From: Hyphomicrobium sp. | GTDB taxonomy: Bacteria > Pseudomonadota > Alphaproteobacteria > Rhizobiales > Hyphomicrobiaceae | Reading direction: 5' to 3' | Assembly (NCBI RefSeq): GCF_020852195.1 | Contig: NZ_JADZBI010000001.1 | Coordinates: forward strand, 1 to 50,026 | Length of the DNA: 50,026 bases | Shown: positions 35,824-44,764 of the stretch, piece by piece | Layout of the letters: the number at the start of each line of letters is the position of its first letter | Numbering within the stretch: the stretch's first letter is position 1 | Notes under the pieces: generated by a model | Told to the model about the DNA's origin: nothing | The model's input: only the letters and a program-made list of their open reading frames with translations | Database searches by the model: none | Position numbers and translations under genes: made by a program

Positions 35824-36652
35824 TGCTGAAAGCATTGTCCCGAGCTCAAGCGCCGCCGCCGATTCCTCGGCGGCGGCCTTTCCGCTTTTCCGCCTTGCCG
35901 ATGTGAGCTTCGAAATTTCAGGGCGCCGCGTGCTGGACGGCCTCACCGCAACACTCGAAACGTCGCATATGTTCGCACTCGTCGGCCCCAACGGATCCGG
36001 CAAGAGCTCCCTTCTCAGGCTGCTCGCCCGCCAGGAGGCTCCATCGAACGGACGGCTGGACTATCGCGGCAGAAGCATCGCCGCCATCGGCCGACGCGAA
36101 TTTGCACGCTCTGTCGCCTTTCTTCCCCAGTTCCCGCCCCCTGCCGACAGCATGAACGTGCGCGAGCTCGTCGCGCTCGGGCGCTTCCCCTGGCATGGCC
36201 CGCTTGGGCGCTTCACGGAGAGGGATGCCGAGAAGACCGAAGAGGCGCTGCGGCGCACCGATCTCCTGCAGATGGCGGATCGGATCGTCGATACGCTCTC
36301 GGGCGGCGAGCGCCAGCGTGTGTGGCTCGCGATGATGCTGGCACAGGAGACCAACTGCCTCCTTCTCGATGAGCCGACATCGGCGCTCGACGTGGCGCAC
36401 CAGGTCGAGATCCTGGCCTTGATCCGGGAGCTCAGCTACGAGCGCGCGATGGGCGTCGTCATCGTCCTGCACGATGTCAATCTGGCGGCGCGCTATTGCG
36501 ACGAGATCCTGGCCTTGAAGAGCGGACGGCTCATCGCACGCGGGCCAGCCACCGAGATCGTGACCAGCACGGTTCTCGAACAGATCTACGGCATCGAGAT
36601 GGGAGTTGTGCCGAATCCGTCCACCGGCTTGCCGATGAGCTATGTGCGCTGA
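35810..36652 (+). CDS. fhuC: ferric siderophore ABC transporter, ATP-binding protein (FhuC-like)
   Basis: A 280-aa ATPase. Walker A GPNGSGKSS (about residue 59), Q-loop FLPQFPPP, signature LSGGERQR, Walker B LLLDEPTSALD and H-loop VLHDVN are present. The subfamily is that of iron-siderophore and cobalamin importers. The ATG at 35810 overlaps the 3' end of the receptor gene by 14 nt. The first 30 residues are low-complexity Ser/Ala and coincide with an RNA hairpin, so the true start may be slightly later. It couples to FhuD and FhuB downstream: stop TGA and next ATG share an A (TGATG). Confidence 0.93.
   Translation: MLPGSAESIVPSSSAAADSSAAAFPLFRLADVSFEISGRRVLDGLTATLETSHMFALVGPNGSGKSSLLRLLARQEAPSNGRLDYRGRSIAAIGRREFARSVAFLPQFPPPADSMNVRELVALGRFPWHGPLGRFTERDAEKTEEALRRTDLLQMADRIVDTLSGGERQRVWLAMMLAQETNCLLLDEPTSALDVAHQVEILALIRELSYERAMGVVIVLHDVNLAARYCDEILALKSGRLIARGPATEIVTSTVLEQIYGIEMGVVPNPSTGLPMSYVR
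35852..35877 (+). promoter_or_regulatory. 11-bp perfect hairpin at the receptor/fhuC junction
   Basis: GCCGCCGCCGA (35852-35862) and TCGGCGGCGGC (35867-35877) form a perfect 11-bp stem around a TTCC loop, then CTTTCCGCTTTT. It is 28 nt past the receptor stop and inside the first codons of fhuC. It may lower the amount of fhuCDB relative to receptor mRNA, or be a partial terminator. Confidence 0.45.
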
Positions 36653-37548
36653 TGCGGAGCCGGCCTCCCGAGATCTCACGGCGCGCGTTGCTGGCCGGAG
36701 CCGCGGGCACGATGGCAGCGGGAACCTTGGTCCATGCCGGCCCCAGGCGCGTCGCCATCATCGACTGGGCCGTCCTGGAAACGGTGCTTGCGCTCGGCCT
36801 CACGCCCATGGCGGCAACGGAGCTCATTCAGTTCCGCAAGATCGTCGTGGAGCCCGAGGTGCCGGCCGGCGTCGCCGATCTCGGGTTGCGGGGCGCACCG
36901 AACTACGAGCTGCTGCGGATCCTTGGTCCGGACATCATCCTGATCTCGAATTTCTATGAGCCGAAACGACGCCAGTTCGAGCGCATCGCCGCCGTCCATT
37001 CGCTGCCCGTTTATCAGCCGAGCGAGCCGCCCTATCGGCTTGCCGTCGACGCGGTCTCAACCCTGGGCGAGCTGCTGGGACGCCACGATGCGGCCCAGCA
37101 CTACTTGGCCGAGACGGAAGCAGAGCTGGAGCGTCTGCGTCAGGGGCTTTCCAGCAACGCAGTGCGTCGTGCCTTCGTGATCATGATGGGCGACACGCGC
37201 CACCTGCAGGCATTCGGTCACGATTCGATGTTTGGAGAGGTGATGCAGCGGCTGGGCATCGCCAACGCCTGGACACACGACACGCGTTACAGCGCCGCCG
37301 CGCCGGTCGGCGTTGAAGCGCTCGCCCAGGCACCGGACGCGGCGATCGTCATCGTATCACCATTGCCTCCCGAGTTTCAGCGGACCCAGGCCTCGAACGC
37401 CATCTGGCAGGCGCTCCCTGCCGTCCAGAGGGGCCAGGTTGCGGTTATTCCTTCGGTCAATCATTTCGGCGGCCTCCCCTCGGCGCGCCGCTTTGCGCGG
37501 CTGTTCGAGGGCGCCATCCGCAACATGGGCCGCGTGCGCCATGAATGA
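36652..37548 (+). CDS. fhuD: ferric siderophore periplasmic binding protein (FhuD-like)
   Basis: A 298-aa type III solute-binding protein. The N-terminus EISRRALLAGAAGTMAAG carries a twin-arginine-like signal, common for FhuD homologues. The mature part has the class III layout: VAIIDWAVLETVLALGLTP, LRILGPDIILIS, a long linking helix (HYLAETEAELERLRQGL), FVIMMGDTRHLQAFG and the C-terminal lobe with PSVNHFGGLPSARRF. It carries ferric hydroxamate or a related ligand to FhuB. Start ATG 36652 overlaps the fhuC stop; its stop overlaps the fhuB start by 8 nt. Confidence 0.92.
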   Translation: MRSRPPEISRRALLAGAAGTMAAGTLVHAGPRRVAIIDWAVLETVLALGLTPMAATELIQFRKIVVEPEVPAGVADLGLRGAPNYELLRILGPDIILISNFYEPKRRQFERIAAVHSLPVYQPSEPPYRLAVDAVSTLGELLGRHDAAQHYLAETEAELERLRQGLSSNAVRRAFVIMMGDTRHLQAFGHDSMFGEVMQRLGIANAWTHDTRYSAAAPVGVEALAQAPDAAIVIVSPLPPEFQRTQASNAIWQALPAVQRGQVAVIPSVNHFGGLPSARRFARLFEGAIRNMGRVRHE

Positions 37549-39526
37549 CCGACACGGACGCGCCGTCCTCGCCTGGACGGGCCTGGCACTTGCGGCCGCC
37601 GGGCTCTTTGGATGGAAGATATGGGTCCAATGGTCCGCTCCCGGCATCGTTGCCGCTGGCGTCGACGATGGCCTCAGATGGATCATGCTGTTCAACAGCA
37701 CGCTGCCCCGCGCGGCGACAGCAGTGCTGGCGGGCGCGACCCTCGCCCTGTCGGGCCTCATCCTGCAGCGCGTTCTGCGCAACGATCTGGCCGAGCCCTC
37801 GACGCTCGGCATCTTTTCCGGCGCCAATCTCGCGATGGCCCTGGCGGCCCTCTACGCACCCTCGCTCCTGCACGGCGGACGGGAAGCCGTGGCCTTTGGC
37901 GGCGGCATCACCGTCGTAGCCCTTCTCCTATCCCTGACGTGGCGCCGTGGCTTGGAGCCTGTCTCGGTTGTTCTCGCGGGCATGATGGTGTCGCTCGCCG
38001 CGGCTTCCCTCAGTGCAACGCTGGTGCTGGCCAACGGAGAGTACCTTTACACGCTGTTCATATGGGGCGGCGGCTCGCTGGTGCAGAACGGGTGGGGCCC
38101 GGCAACGGCGCTCCTGAAGCAATTGACGGTTGCCGTCCTGGCGGTTTTTGCCTTGCTGCGACCGCTTTCGATCCTTGGTCTCGACGATCGCGGCGCAAGA
38201 AGTCTCGGCATTGCGCCGGCACTTTGGCGATGCGTTGCCATTGCCCTCGCCGTGGCTTTGGCCACGACCGTCGCCGCCGAAATCGGCGTCATCGGCTTTG
38301 TCGGACTGGCCGCACCGGCGCTGGCAGAGCTGAGCGGCGTGCGTCGCTTCTCCAGCAAGCTGATCGCGGCACCGCTCATCGGCGCGATCATTCTTTGGCT
38401 CACCGACGGACTGGTGCAACTGACGGCGAGCGCAGAAGGCGAATGGGTGCCGACCGGCGCCGCGACGGCATTTCTCGGAGGCCCGCTGCTGCTGTGGATG
38501 CTGTTGAGATTGCGCATCTACGAATGGCGGTCGTTGACGGACCCAGCCGTGGCCTCCCGCCGCACCACCCGCCCGGAGCTGGTTCTATCGTTCATCGCTG
38601 CGGGCGCCCTCATAGCCGCGGCCATCTCAATGCTCGTCGGACGTGCCCCCGATGGATGGCACATTGCAACCGGCCCCCTGCTCGCCGACCTCGCCGCCTG
38701 GCGCCTTCCACGCCTTGTCATCGCGGCATCGGCCGGCGCCATGCTCGGTGCCGCGGGCGCGATCATGCAACGCATGACCGGGAACCCGCTGGCCAGTCCT
38801 GAAATGCTGGGCGTGAGCAGCGGAGCCGGCATCGGGTTGGCAGCCGTGCTCAGTCTGTCGCCGATGGCCGGCCTGGCCGCACAGTTCATCGGCCTCGCCT
38901 GCGGAGCGCTTGGCGCCATCGCCATCATCATGACAGTGGCCGCTTTCAGGTTGATTGGTCCCGAGCGCGTGCTGCTTGCAGGCATTGCCATCGGCGCAAT
39001 GGGGAACGCCGTCGTGACTGCCGTTGTTGCATCGGGGAATCAGCTTTCCTTCGCACTTCTACGCTGGCTCAGCGGCACCACGCACGATGCATCGCCGCAT
39101 GATGCATGGATGGCCGCCCTCGCCGCCTTGGTGCTGATATAGCCGACCGCCTTCACCATCCGCTGGCTCACGGCATTACCCCTTGGCACCGCAATCTCCG
39201 CCGGCCTCGGCATTGAGGTGCACAGGGTCCGCCTGCTGCTCATCGTGCTCGCCGGCCTCCTCTCCGCGGCGGCCGCACTCTTTATTGGACCGCTCAGCTT
39301 CGTCGGTCTCATCGCGCCTCACATCGCGCGCATGACCGGCTTGTCCGCCGCCTCCACCCATCTGATGGGATCGGTGCTGATCGGAGGAAGCCTTCTTGTG
39401 GTCGCGGACTGGCTTTCCCGCTGGATCGCATTCCCCTACGAGCTTCCCCTGAGCCTGCTCGCTTCGTTGATCGCGGGGCCGTACCTCATCTATCTGCTGA
39501 GCAAAGGCGTCTCCCGAAACACCTAA
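37541..39526 (+). pseudogene. fhuB: ferric siderophore permease FhuB-like, interrupted by an in-frame TAG
   Basis: A 662-codon frame for the double-length permease FhuB, two FecCD-type halves in one chain (each about ten membrane segments). Half 1 includes LPRAATAVLAGATLALSGLI and GFVGLAAPALAE; half 2 includes LPRLVIAASAGAMLGAAGAI and SFVGLIAPHIARM near the end. One in-frame TAG at 39140-39142 (codon 534, between ALVLI and PTAFTIRW) breaks half 2; the frame continues intact to 39526. The expected residue is hydrophobic, so a TTG to TAG change is one option. A product ending here would lack the last four or so segments and should not transport. Like the receptor, the rest is well kept. Confidence 0.88.
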
Positions 39527-39553
39527 CCTCCAACCAGCGTTTGAGCCAAGGCA

Positions 39554-39667
39554 TTACTGTTGCGCCGTATGACGGCCAAATGCATTCACTCGCTCGACGG
39601 CATTACGCCGTACGCTGTCGTAGAAGAGCGCGTAGTCCAGGTTGTGATAGCTTCCGAACTTCGTCAT
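39554..39667 (-). other. possible gene remnant or 37-aa frame
   Basis: Between the fhuB end and the AraC gene, a minus-strand frame reads MTKFGSYHNLDYALFY, then DSVRRNAVERVNAFGRH and TAQQ, and stays open upstream through GSIPKSKSEGFTD to the AraC stop region. It looks like the C-terminal end of a real protein rather than noise, but no start with a ribosome binding site and no known family is seen. It may be a remnant left by a rearrangement at the junction of the two convergent iron operons. Confidence 0.3.
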
Positions 39668-39708
39668 GGCGTCGGTGAAGCCTTCGCTCTTCGACTTCGG
39701 AATGGAGC

Positions 39709-40611
39709 CTAGCGGTGGTGGCGCCGGAGGACTTTGCTGGGAGGCTCACCGAATCTCCGACGGAAGATCGTGGAGAAGTAGGCAGGCGATAGGCCCACAC
39801 TGTAGGCGGCTTGCGACACCGAAAGTCGTCCTTCGATGATCGCCAACCGGGCGTGCTCGAGCCGCTGATTTTGGATGAAATCGGTGACGGACATGCCGAA
39901 CATCGCGCGGAACCCGGAGGTCAACGCTGTCGTGCAGATGCCCACGCGGGACGACAGAACATCGAGACTTGGCGGAGTCCTGTACTCGGCCAAGAGAATG
40001 TCGCGTGCCGCGATGAGCCGCTCGGTCCTGCTTGCAATCGACATCGACGAAGTGGATTCGCCTTGATCCAAGGAATTGAGCGTCATCGACAGAAGCTCAA
40101 GCGCCTTACCCTGGAGGTACAGCTCACGAACGGAGCCGGTATAGCGGCAATCCATGATTTGCTGGGCGACCGTCAAAAGGGAGGAATTGGGCTTCCACGA
40201 TCGCAGGCTCAGGATCGCGTCGGGCGCAGCCGGCGATCCCACGACATTTGCAGCCCAACCGAAGCTGTCCAGCGCCTCCGGCGGAATGTGCAAGAAGACG
40301 ATCCGAGGCTCGGACGCCTTTCGGAAGACATGCAGCATCTCGATGGGCTCGCGGCAGGAGAGCAAGAAGCCGTCCGCGGCGGCAAAATGCTCCCGGCGCC
40401 GGTTGTCGAAGTCAACATCGACGCTCGCATTCATCAGGATGCCGAGCGAAAGGCCTTCGCTGCTTACCGAACGCGTCCGGTCGGCCTGGCGAACTTGGCT
40501 GCGGCCGGATGTGAGCGTCATATCTGCTACGCGGACCGTCTCGTACTGGCCGGCCGCACGGTTCTCGTCCACGGCACATGATCTCGAGCAAGGACAGATG
40601 CCGAACAGCAT
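39709..40611 (-). CDS. AraC-family regulator (PchR-like), second siderophore operon
   Basis: A 300-aa AraC-type regulator. The C-terminal domain has HTH-like segments VLSSRVGICTTALTSGFRAMF and VSQAAYSVGLSPAYFSTIFRRR, ending FGEPPSKVLRRHHR. The N-terminal region (residues 1-190) senses a ligand and includes GFLLSCREPIEMLHVF. It is the last gene of a minus-strand run with an NTF2-like protein, an MFS importer and a TonB-dependent receptor, and presumably activates that operon in response to the imported siderophore. The upstream 45-nt gap contains a GGAGC/GCTCC hairpin and an AT-rich TTGACT stretch, perhaps an additional promoter. Confidence 0.88.
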   Translation of the reverse strand: MLFGICPCSRSCAVDENRAAGQYETVRVADMTLTSGRSQVRQADRTRSVSSEGLSLGILMNASVDVDFDNRRREHFAAADGFLLSCREPIEMLHVFRKASEPRIVFLHIPPEALDSFGWAANVVGSPAAPDAILSLRSWKPNSSLLTVAQQIMDCRYTGSVRELYLQGKALELLSMTLNSLDQGESTSSMSIASRTERLIAARDILLAEYRTPPSLDVLSSRVGICTTALTSGFRAMFGMSVTDFIQNQRLEHARLAIIEGRLSVSQAAYSVGLSPAYFSTIFRRRFGEPPSKVLRRHHR

Positions 40612-40656
40612 TATTTATCTTTACTACTGTAGTCAACTATTATCGGAGCACGCTCC

Positions 40657-41061
40657 TCACTTGGCCGCGACGAGTTGCGACGGGCTCGGAAACGGCGGGT
40701 TGCAGAAGCCGGCCGGATCATAGAAGAACCGCTCGTGGATGATGCGGTCGCCTCTCCAACGCTGCAGCGCGATCTCCTCGATACGAAAGCGCGCGCCCCC
40801 CACCATAGTCCACTCAGCATGCCACTCGATGGCCGCGTTGTCTCCGTCATGGAGCACGATCGCCGCCTTAACCTCGTGGATCTCGGCCGTCATCGCGTGG
40901 GCGGCGCGTTGACGCTCGAGGCTCGCCGCCAATCCGACGCGGGACGGCTGGCAGTTTTCCTGCATGATGACATCGGGGTGGTAGAACTCGTTGAGCGCCT
41001 CGATCAGGCGATTGTCCAACGTATATTCAATCAAGCTATCGATGCGGCTTCGATCGACCAT
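40657..41061 (-). CDS. NTF2-like (SnoaL-type) protein in siderophore operon
   Basis: A 134-aa cone-shaped NTF2/SnoaL-fold protein. It shows an N-terminal helix pair (IDSLIEYTLDNRLIEALNEFY), HPDVIMQENCQPSRVG, and long strands AAIEWHAEWTMVGGARFRIEEIALQRW and RIIHERFFYDPAGF. The start is ATG 41061 with GGGAGG upstream. It is 13 nt after the MFS gene in the same run. Such folds bind or transform small molecules; here it may act on the imported siderophore or on its iron release. No reductase motif is present. The role is inference from context. Confidence 0.82.
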   Translation of the reverse strand: MVDRSRIDSLIEYTLDNRLIEALNEFYHPDVIMQENCQPSRVGLAASLERQRAAHAMTAEIHEVKAAIVLHDGDNAAIEWHAEWTMVGGARFRIEEIALQRWRGDRIIHERFFYDPAGFCNPPFPSPSQLVAAK

Positions 41062-41074
41062 GTGACCTCCCTAT

Positions 41075-42349
41075 TCAACAAGCTGCATCTGCGGTGCCGG
41101 CTTGCGTGACCTTGCCCGCGCCGTGATCCAGCCGAAAAAGAAGAATGGCGATGAGCGCGATGAGGACGAGGCCCAGGATCGGCGCAATCGCAAACAGCGC
41201 GGCAAAGCCCATTGTCCCTGCGATCTGTCCGGCCAGCACGGATGCGGCAATGTTGGTCCAGCTCTCCGTGCATTGCAGCACCGTGAAATCCGTGCCGGAT
41301 TGATCCGGAGAGGCCCATGCCATGAATATCGTGAAGAACGCGACGTAAGCCGCGCCGCTCGCCAAACCGATGGCGAGGGTGATGGCGATCGCGGTCCGGA
41401 GATCCACCGCCTTGGAAACGGCGGGGATCAGCCATAGGCCGAGCAACAGTACGGATACCGCGCCGCCCCATATCGCAGTCCTTGTCGCGCCGAACCGATG
41501 CACGAGGAACGAGCCGAGCCCCGCCCCGGCGATCGAGATCGTGGCGGCGCTCGTTCCCCCGACGATACCCGCCTCGGTGAGCGACAGGCCCGCGTCCACC
41601 AGAAACGGGCCCTTCATGCTCGAAACCATCGTAGTGCAGAAATAGAACGTCCCGGCAATGAAGAGCATTGCGCGTGCCCCGGGCCTACGCAGCATGTTGG
41701 CCAGGCTGGGAAGTGATCGGAGCGTCGAATCCTGCCGTGAGGCGGCGCTTCCACGGGCCTCGGTCGTCGTCAGTACGGGAACGAGAGTGAGGATCATGGC
41801 AACGGCCAGCACGAGGAATGAGGTTTGCCACCCGCCGTGCTCGTAGGCGATCACGGTCAGCGCTCCGCCAATGATCATGCCGAGAGAGAACCCGCCGATC
41901 TGCAGGCCGTTCGCCCAACCGAGTTCGGTGGCCCGCAGCATCTCCACGGCCAATCCGTCTGTGGCGATGTCCTGCGTGGCGCTGACGAAATTCGCGGCCA
42001 GCAGCAGGCCCAACACCGTCCAGAGCGACTGTTGTGACGTAGGCAGGACAGCGAGCAGCAGATAGATCGCGACAAGGGCAAGCTGGGCGGGCGCGATCCA
42101 ACTCCGGCGCGCACCAAGCCATCCGCCTCCGCGCCGGTCGACGAGCGGCGCCCAGAGGAACTTGACAGCCCAAGGCACGAGGATGACGCCCAGGAAGCCG
42201 ATCTCCTGGGGAGACCATCCAAGCGTCCTCAAGATGGCGGGCAAGGCGATGAAGCCGAGCCCCATGGGAATGCCCTGCGAGACGTACAACGTGCCGATCA
42301 GCAACAACGTCCGCCAGGCGGGAACTGGCCTATCATCGGCTGCAGTCAT
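41075..42349 (-). CDS. MFS siderophore importer, RhtX/FptX-like
   Basis: A 424-aa major facilitator with 12 predicted membrane segments. The N-terminal part TLYVSQGIPMGLGFIALPAI and FLGVILVPWAVKFLWAPLVD is characteristic of the AmpG/RhtX/FptX branch. In RhtX and FptX a single MFS protein imports a ferri-siderophore through the inner membrane without an ABC transporter. Only 4 nt separate it from the TonB-dependent receptor gene upstream, so they are translated together. Muropeptide permease AmpG is a related alternative, but the receptor and AraC context favours siderophores. Confidence 0.87.
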   Translation of the reverse strand: MTAADDRPVPAWRTLLLIGTLYVSQGIPMGLGFIALPAILRTLGWSPQEIGFLGVILVPWAVKFLWAPLVDRRGGGWLGARRSWIAPAQLALVAIYLLLAVLPTSQQSLWTVLGLLLAANFVSATQDIATDGLAVEMLRATELGWANGLQIGGFSLGMIIGGALTVIAYEHGGWQTSFLVLAVAMILTLVPVLTTTEARGSAASRQDSTLRSLPSLANMLRRPGARAMLFIAGTFYFCTTMVSSMKGPFLVDAGLSLTEAGIVGGTSAATISIAGAGLGSFLVHRFGATRTAIWGGAVSVLLLGLWLIPAVSKAVDLRTAIAITLAIGLASGAAYVAFFTIFMAWASPDQSGTDFTVLQCTESWTNIAASVLAGQIAGTMGFAALFAIAPILGLVLIALIAILLFRLDHGAGKVTQAGTADAAC

Positions 42350-42353
42350 GCGC

Positions 42354-44540
42354 TCAGTACCGCCAAGTGGCCGTCACGCCCACCAACCGGCTTTCTCCAG
42401 CGACGGAGATGTCGGAGGCGAGCAGGCTTCCTTCGAAGTCCCGATATCCGTAGACGCGGTAGTCCTGATCGAAGAGGTTCCTCGCGAACACGACTGCCGA
42501 GAAGGTGTCGGTTTCGATGCCGGCCCGCAGATTGACGAGGCCATAGCCCTCCTGCTCGAGACGGTTCTCAGCATCGAAGTACTGGTCGCCGGTGTAGAGA
42601 TATTCGCCGCGCACCAGGCCCACGAACGGCGAGTTGGCGATCGGCCAGCGATACTGTGCTGCCAGCCCCGCCGTCAGCTCCGGCGTGTTCACAAGCGTGT
42701 TGCCTGCCAGGTCGACGCCGAAGCGGTCGACGTACTTTTCGTACTCGCCGTGCGTAAAGCCGAGAAAGCCGGACAGCTCCAAGCCCTGCATGGGGCGCCA
42801 GCTCGCCTCCAGCTCGAAGCCCTCGCTGTAGGAGCGGCCGGCGTTGTCGATCAGGACGCTGCCCGGGGCGACTTGCGTTCTGATCTGTTGGTCGGTCCAA
42901 TCGATGTAGAAGATGGCGGCGTTGAAGGTCAGCGTGCGCGCGAACCATTCGGTTTTCAGGCCCGCTTCGTAGCTCCAGAGAGACTCCGGATCGTATTCCT
43001 CCCCGAGTGCCGAGCTCGACAGCCGGTTGAAGCCGCCGGAACGGGCGCCGCGCGTCGCCGAGACGTAGATCTGCCGGTCACTGTCCAGGTGATAGGCGGC
43101 CGCGAACTTCGGCGTGACGAGGGTGTAGGTTTCTTCCCCTGCGAAGCCCACACCGGTTTCGATCTTATGCCGCTCCTGCGTGACGCGCACACCGGCGGTG
43201 AGATCGAGGTTGCGTGCGACGGTGAGCGTGCCCTCGCCATAGGCGGCAAGCTCCCGACGCTCGTAGTCGGATGTCGTAAGGGATGCCCCACCGAACGCCG
43301 GCACGTCGAAGAGATAGGCGTAGTCGAATGTCGTATTCTGATAGAACGCTCCGGCGACCCAGTTGAACACGGGGTCGAACCTGCCGGTCAGCCGCAGCTC
43401 CTGACTGAACTGCTCGCCGTCCTCGTCCGAAGTTGCGCGTCCGCCGCCGAAACTCGCCAGCATCTGGTTGTAGGACAGGTCCTGCGCGGATTGGACGTCG
43501 TAAGCGCGATAGCCGCTGATCGAGCGCAACTTCACGGCCCCGAAATCATAGGAGACGTTGGCGGCAAGCGCCTGGCTGTCCCGCACCTCTTCGTTCGGCG
43601 GCGTGATGTCGACGACGCGCCGCTTGTAGACATCGAACGGCTGATAGGCGTAGGCGCCCTGATCGGTGTGTTCGAGCGAGCCGCTGATGGTCGCCGTCAG
43701 CCGTTCGTTCGGGCGGAACTGGATGCTGCCGGAGCCCGTTGCCGCTTCAAGGTCGTCGATCGACTTGCCGCTGGATGCATAGTCGGTGAAGCCGTCGCGC
43801 TCGACGTAGTCGAAGAACATGCGCCCGGTCAGCGCCTTGCCGGCTATCGGCCCGCTCAGGAACGCCGACGTTTCACGCTGGCCATTGTTGCCGATGGTGC
43901 CCTGCACCTCGGCTGCAAAGATGTCCGTCGGGGCACGGCTCGTGATGTTGACGACGCCGGCCGGCGTGTTGGGACCAAACAGCGTGCCTTGGGGGCCGCG
44001 CAGCACCTCCACGCTTTCCAGGTCACCCAGTCGGCGGCTGAACTCCGCCGTCGTTGCGGGGACGCCGTCGATATAGACGCCGAGGGAATTGTTGAAGTAG
44101 TCGTCCCGGACCGTGCTGCCGATGCCGCGAATGGCGTTGACCGTGAACCGCGGCGAGCCCTGATCGGAGATAATGGCATTCGGAATGCGGCGGCCGGCAT
44201 CCTGCACGGATCCAATACCGGCATCCGTGATTTCCTCCCGCGTCAGAACGCTGATCGAGGCAGGCGCGCGCTGCGCATCGGCCCGAATAGCATCGCTGGC
44301 CGATCCTGCTTCTTCGGTCGCGGGTATGGTCTCCACTTGCGGCTCGGGGGACGTCTGGCTCGACGCAGAACTCTGAGCAGGTGCCTTTTTCTTCTTGGCA
44401 GGTGATTGCTTCGTCGTGACTTCGATCTTCGGCAAGCTGACCGGGTCAGCTCCTTCTTGAGCATACGCACCGATCGATGCTGCCGACATCGTCAGCGTCG
44501 TGCACGCAAGCGCACCAATCCTCCTGCCCCAAGCGAACAT
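42354..44540 (-). CDS. TonB-dependent receptor, second siderophore system
   Basis: A 728-aa TonB-dependent outer-membrane receptor. It has a signal peptide (IGALACTTLTMSAASIGAYA), a spacer rich in Lys/Pro/Ser, the plug (ISVLTREEITDAG, RRIPNAIIS, FTVNAIRGI, DGVPATTAEFSRR, SVEVLRGPQGTLFGPNTPAGVVN), and a 22-stranded barrel ending in VGVTATWRY with the terminal aromatic. Unlike its neighbour, the plug motif ESVEVLRGP is intact. ATG 44540 is preferred since G-rich sequence lies before it and the signal peptide follows directly; ATG 44561 and 44603 are possible. It heads the operon with the MFS importer, the NTF2-like protein and the AraC regulator. Confidence 0.92.
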   Translation of the reverse strand: MFAWGRRIGALACTTLTMSAASIGAYAQEGADPVSLPKIEVTTKQSPAKKKKAPAQSSASSQTSPEPQVETIPATEEAGSASDAIRADAQRAPASISVLTREEITDAGIGSVQDAGRRIPNAIISDQGSPRFTVNAIRGIGSTVRDDYFNNSLGVYIDGVPATTAEFSRRLGDLESVEVLRGPQGTLFGPNTPAGVVNITSRAPTDIFAAEVQGTIGNNGQRETSAFLSGPIAGKALTGRMFFDYVERDGFTDYASSGKSIDDLEAATGSGSIQFRPNERLTATISGSLEHTDQGAYAYQPFDVYKRRVVDITPPNEEVRDSQALAANVSYDFGAVKLRSISGYRAYDVQSAQDLSYNQMLASFGGGRATSDEDGEQFSQELRLTGRFDPVFNWVAGAFYQNTTFDYAYLFDVPAFGGASLTTSDYERRELAAYGEGTLTVARNLDLTAGVRVTQERHKIETGVGFAGEETYTLVTPKFAAAYHLDSDRQIYVSATRGARSGGFNRLSSSALGEEYDPESLWSYEAGLKTEWFARTLTFNAAIFYIDWTDQQIRTQVAPGSVLIDNAGRSYSEGFELEASWRPMQGLELSGFLGFTHGEYEKYVDRFGVDLAGNTLVNTPELTAGLAAQYRWPIANSPFVGLVRGEYLYTGDQYFDAENRLEQEGYGLVNLRAGIETDTFSAVVFARNLFDQDYRVYGYRDFEGSLLASDISVAGESRLVGVTATWRY

Positions 44541-44717
44541 GCCCCCCCCATTCGCAAACATAATTGTGAGGGTAAAGTATTCCGGTGCCGCCATGGCGAC
44601 CACACGCCTGACATTCGCGATCCGCCGTTTTTCTTTTTGAATCCGACGGATTGGGGATGTGGCTTAAGCGATTGAATTGTTCGCCGGTGCCGTTCTTCAG
44701 AAGACTGCACTGATACT

Positions 44718-44734
44718 ATGTTTTAGAATAACAT
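44718..44734. promoter_or_regulatory. AT-rich inverted repeat, candidate iron-type operator
   Basis: ATGTT (44718-44722) and AACAT (44730-44734) flank TTAGAAT in the divergent gap between the receptor and GAF genes. TTTTAGAA resembles half of an Irr (ICE-type) site, but only one half is convincing. Another palindrome, TCTTC-A-GAAGA, lies at 44695-44705. Confidence 0.3.
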
Positions 44735-44764
44735 TGCGCTTGCCGAACGATGGAGGTTCACGGG

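Noticed and set aside
34117-39142. TAG as a sense codon in this organism
   Set aside because: TAG ends pyrG, the pentapeptide gene, the desaturase gene, the glycine-zipper gene and the phosphatase-type gene at the expected places, so genome-wide recoding does not fit.
42162-44405. 747-aa open frame antisense to the second TonB-dependent receptor gene
   Set aside because: Long frames opposite GC-rich genes are common. The receptor frame has all family motifs; this one has none.
44718-44734. A definite Irr or Fur site before the second receptor gene
   Set aside because: Only a half-match plus a short inverted repeat is present, so it is listed as a weak candidate, not as a called site.
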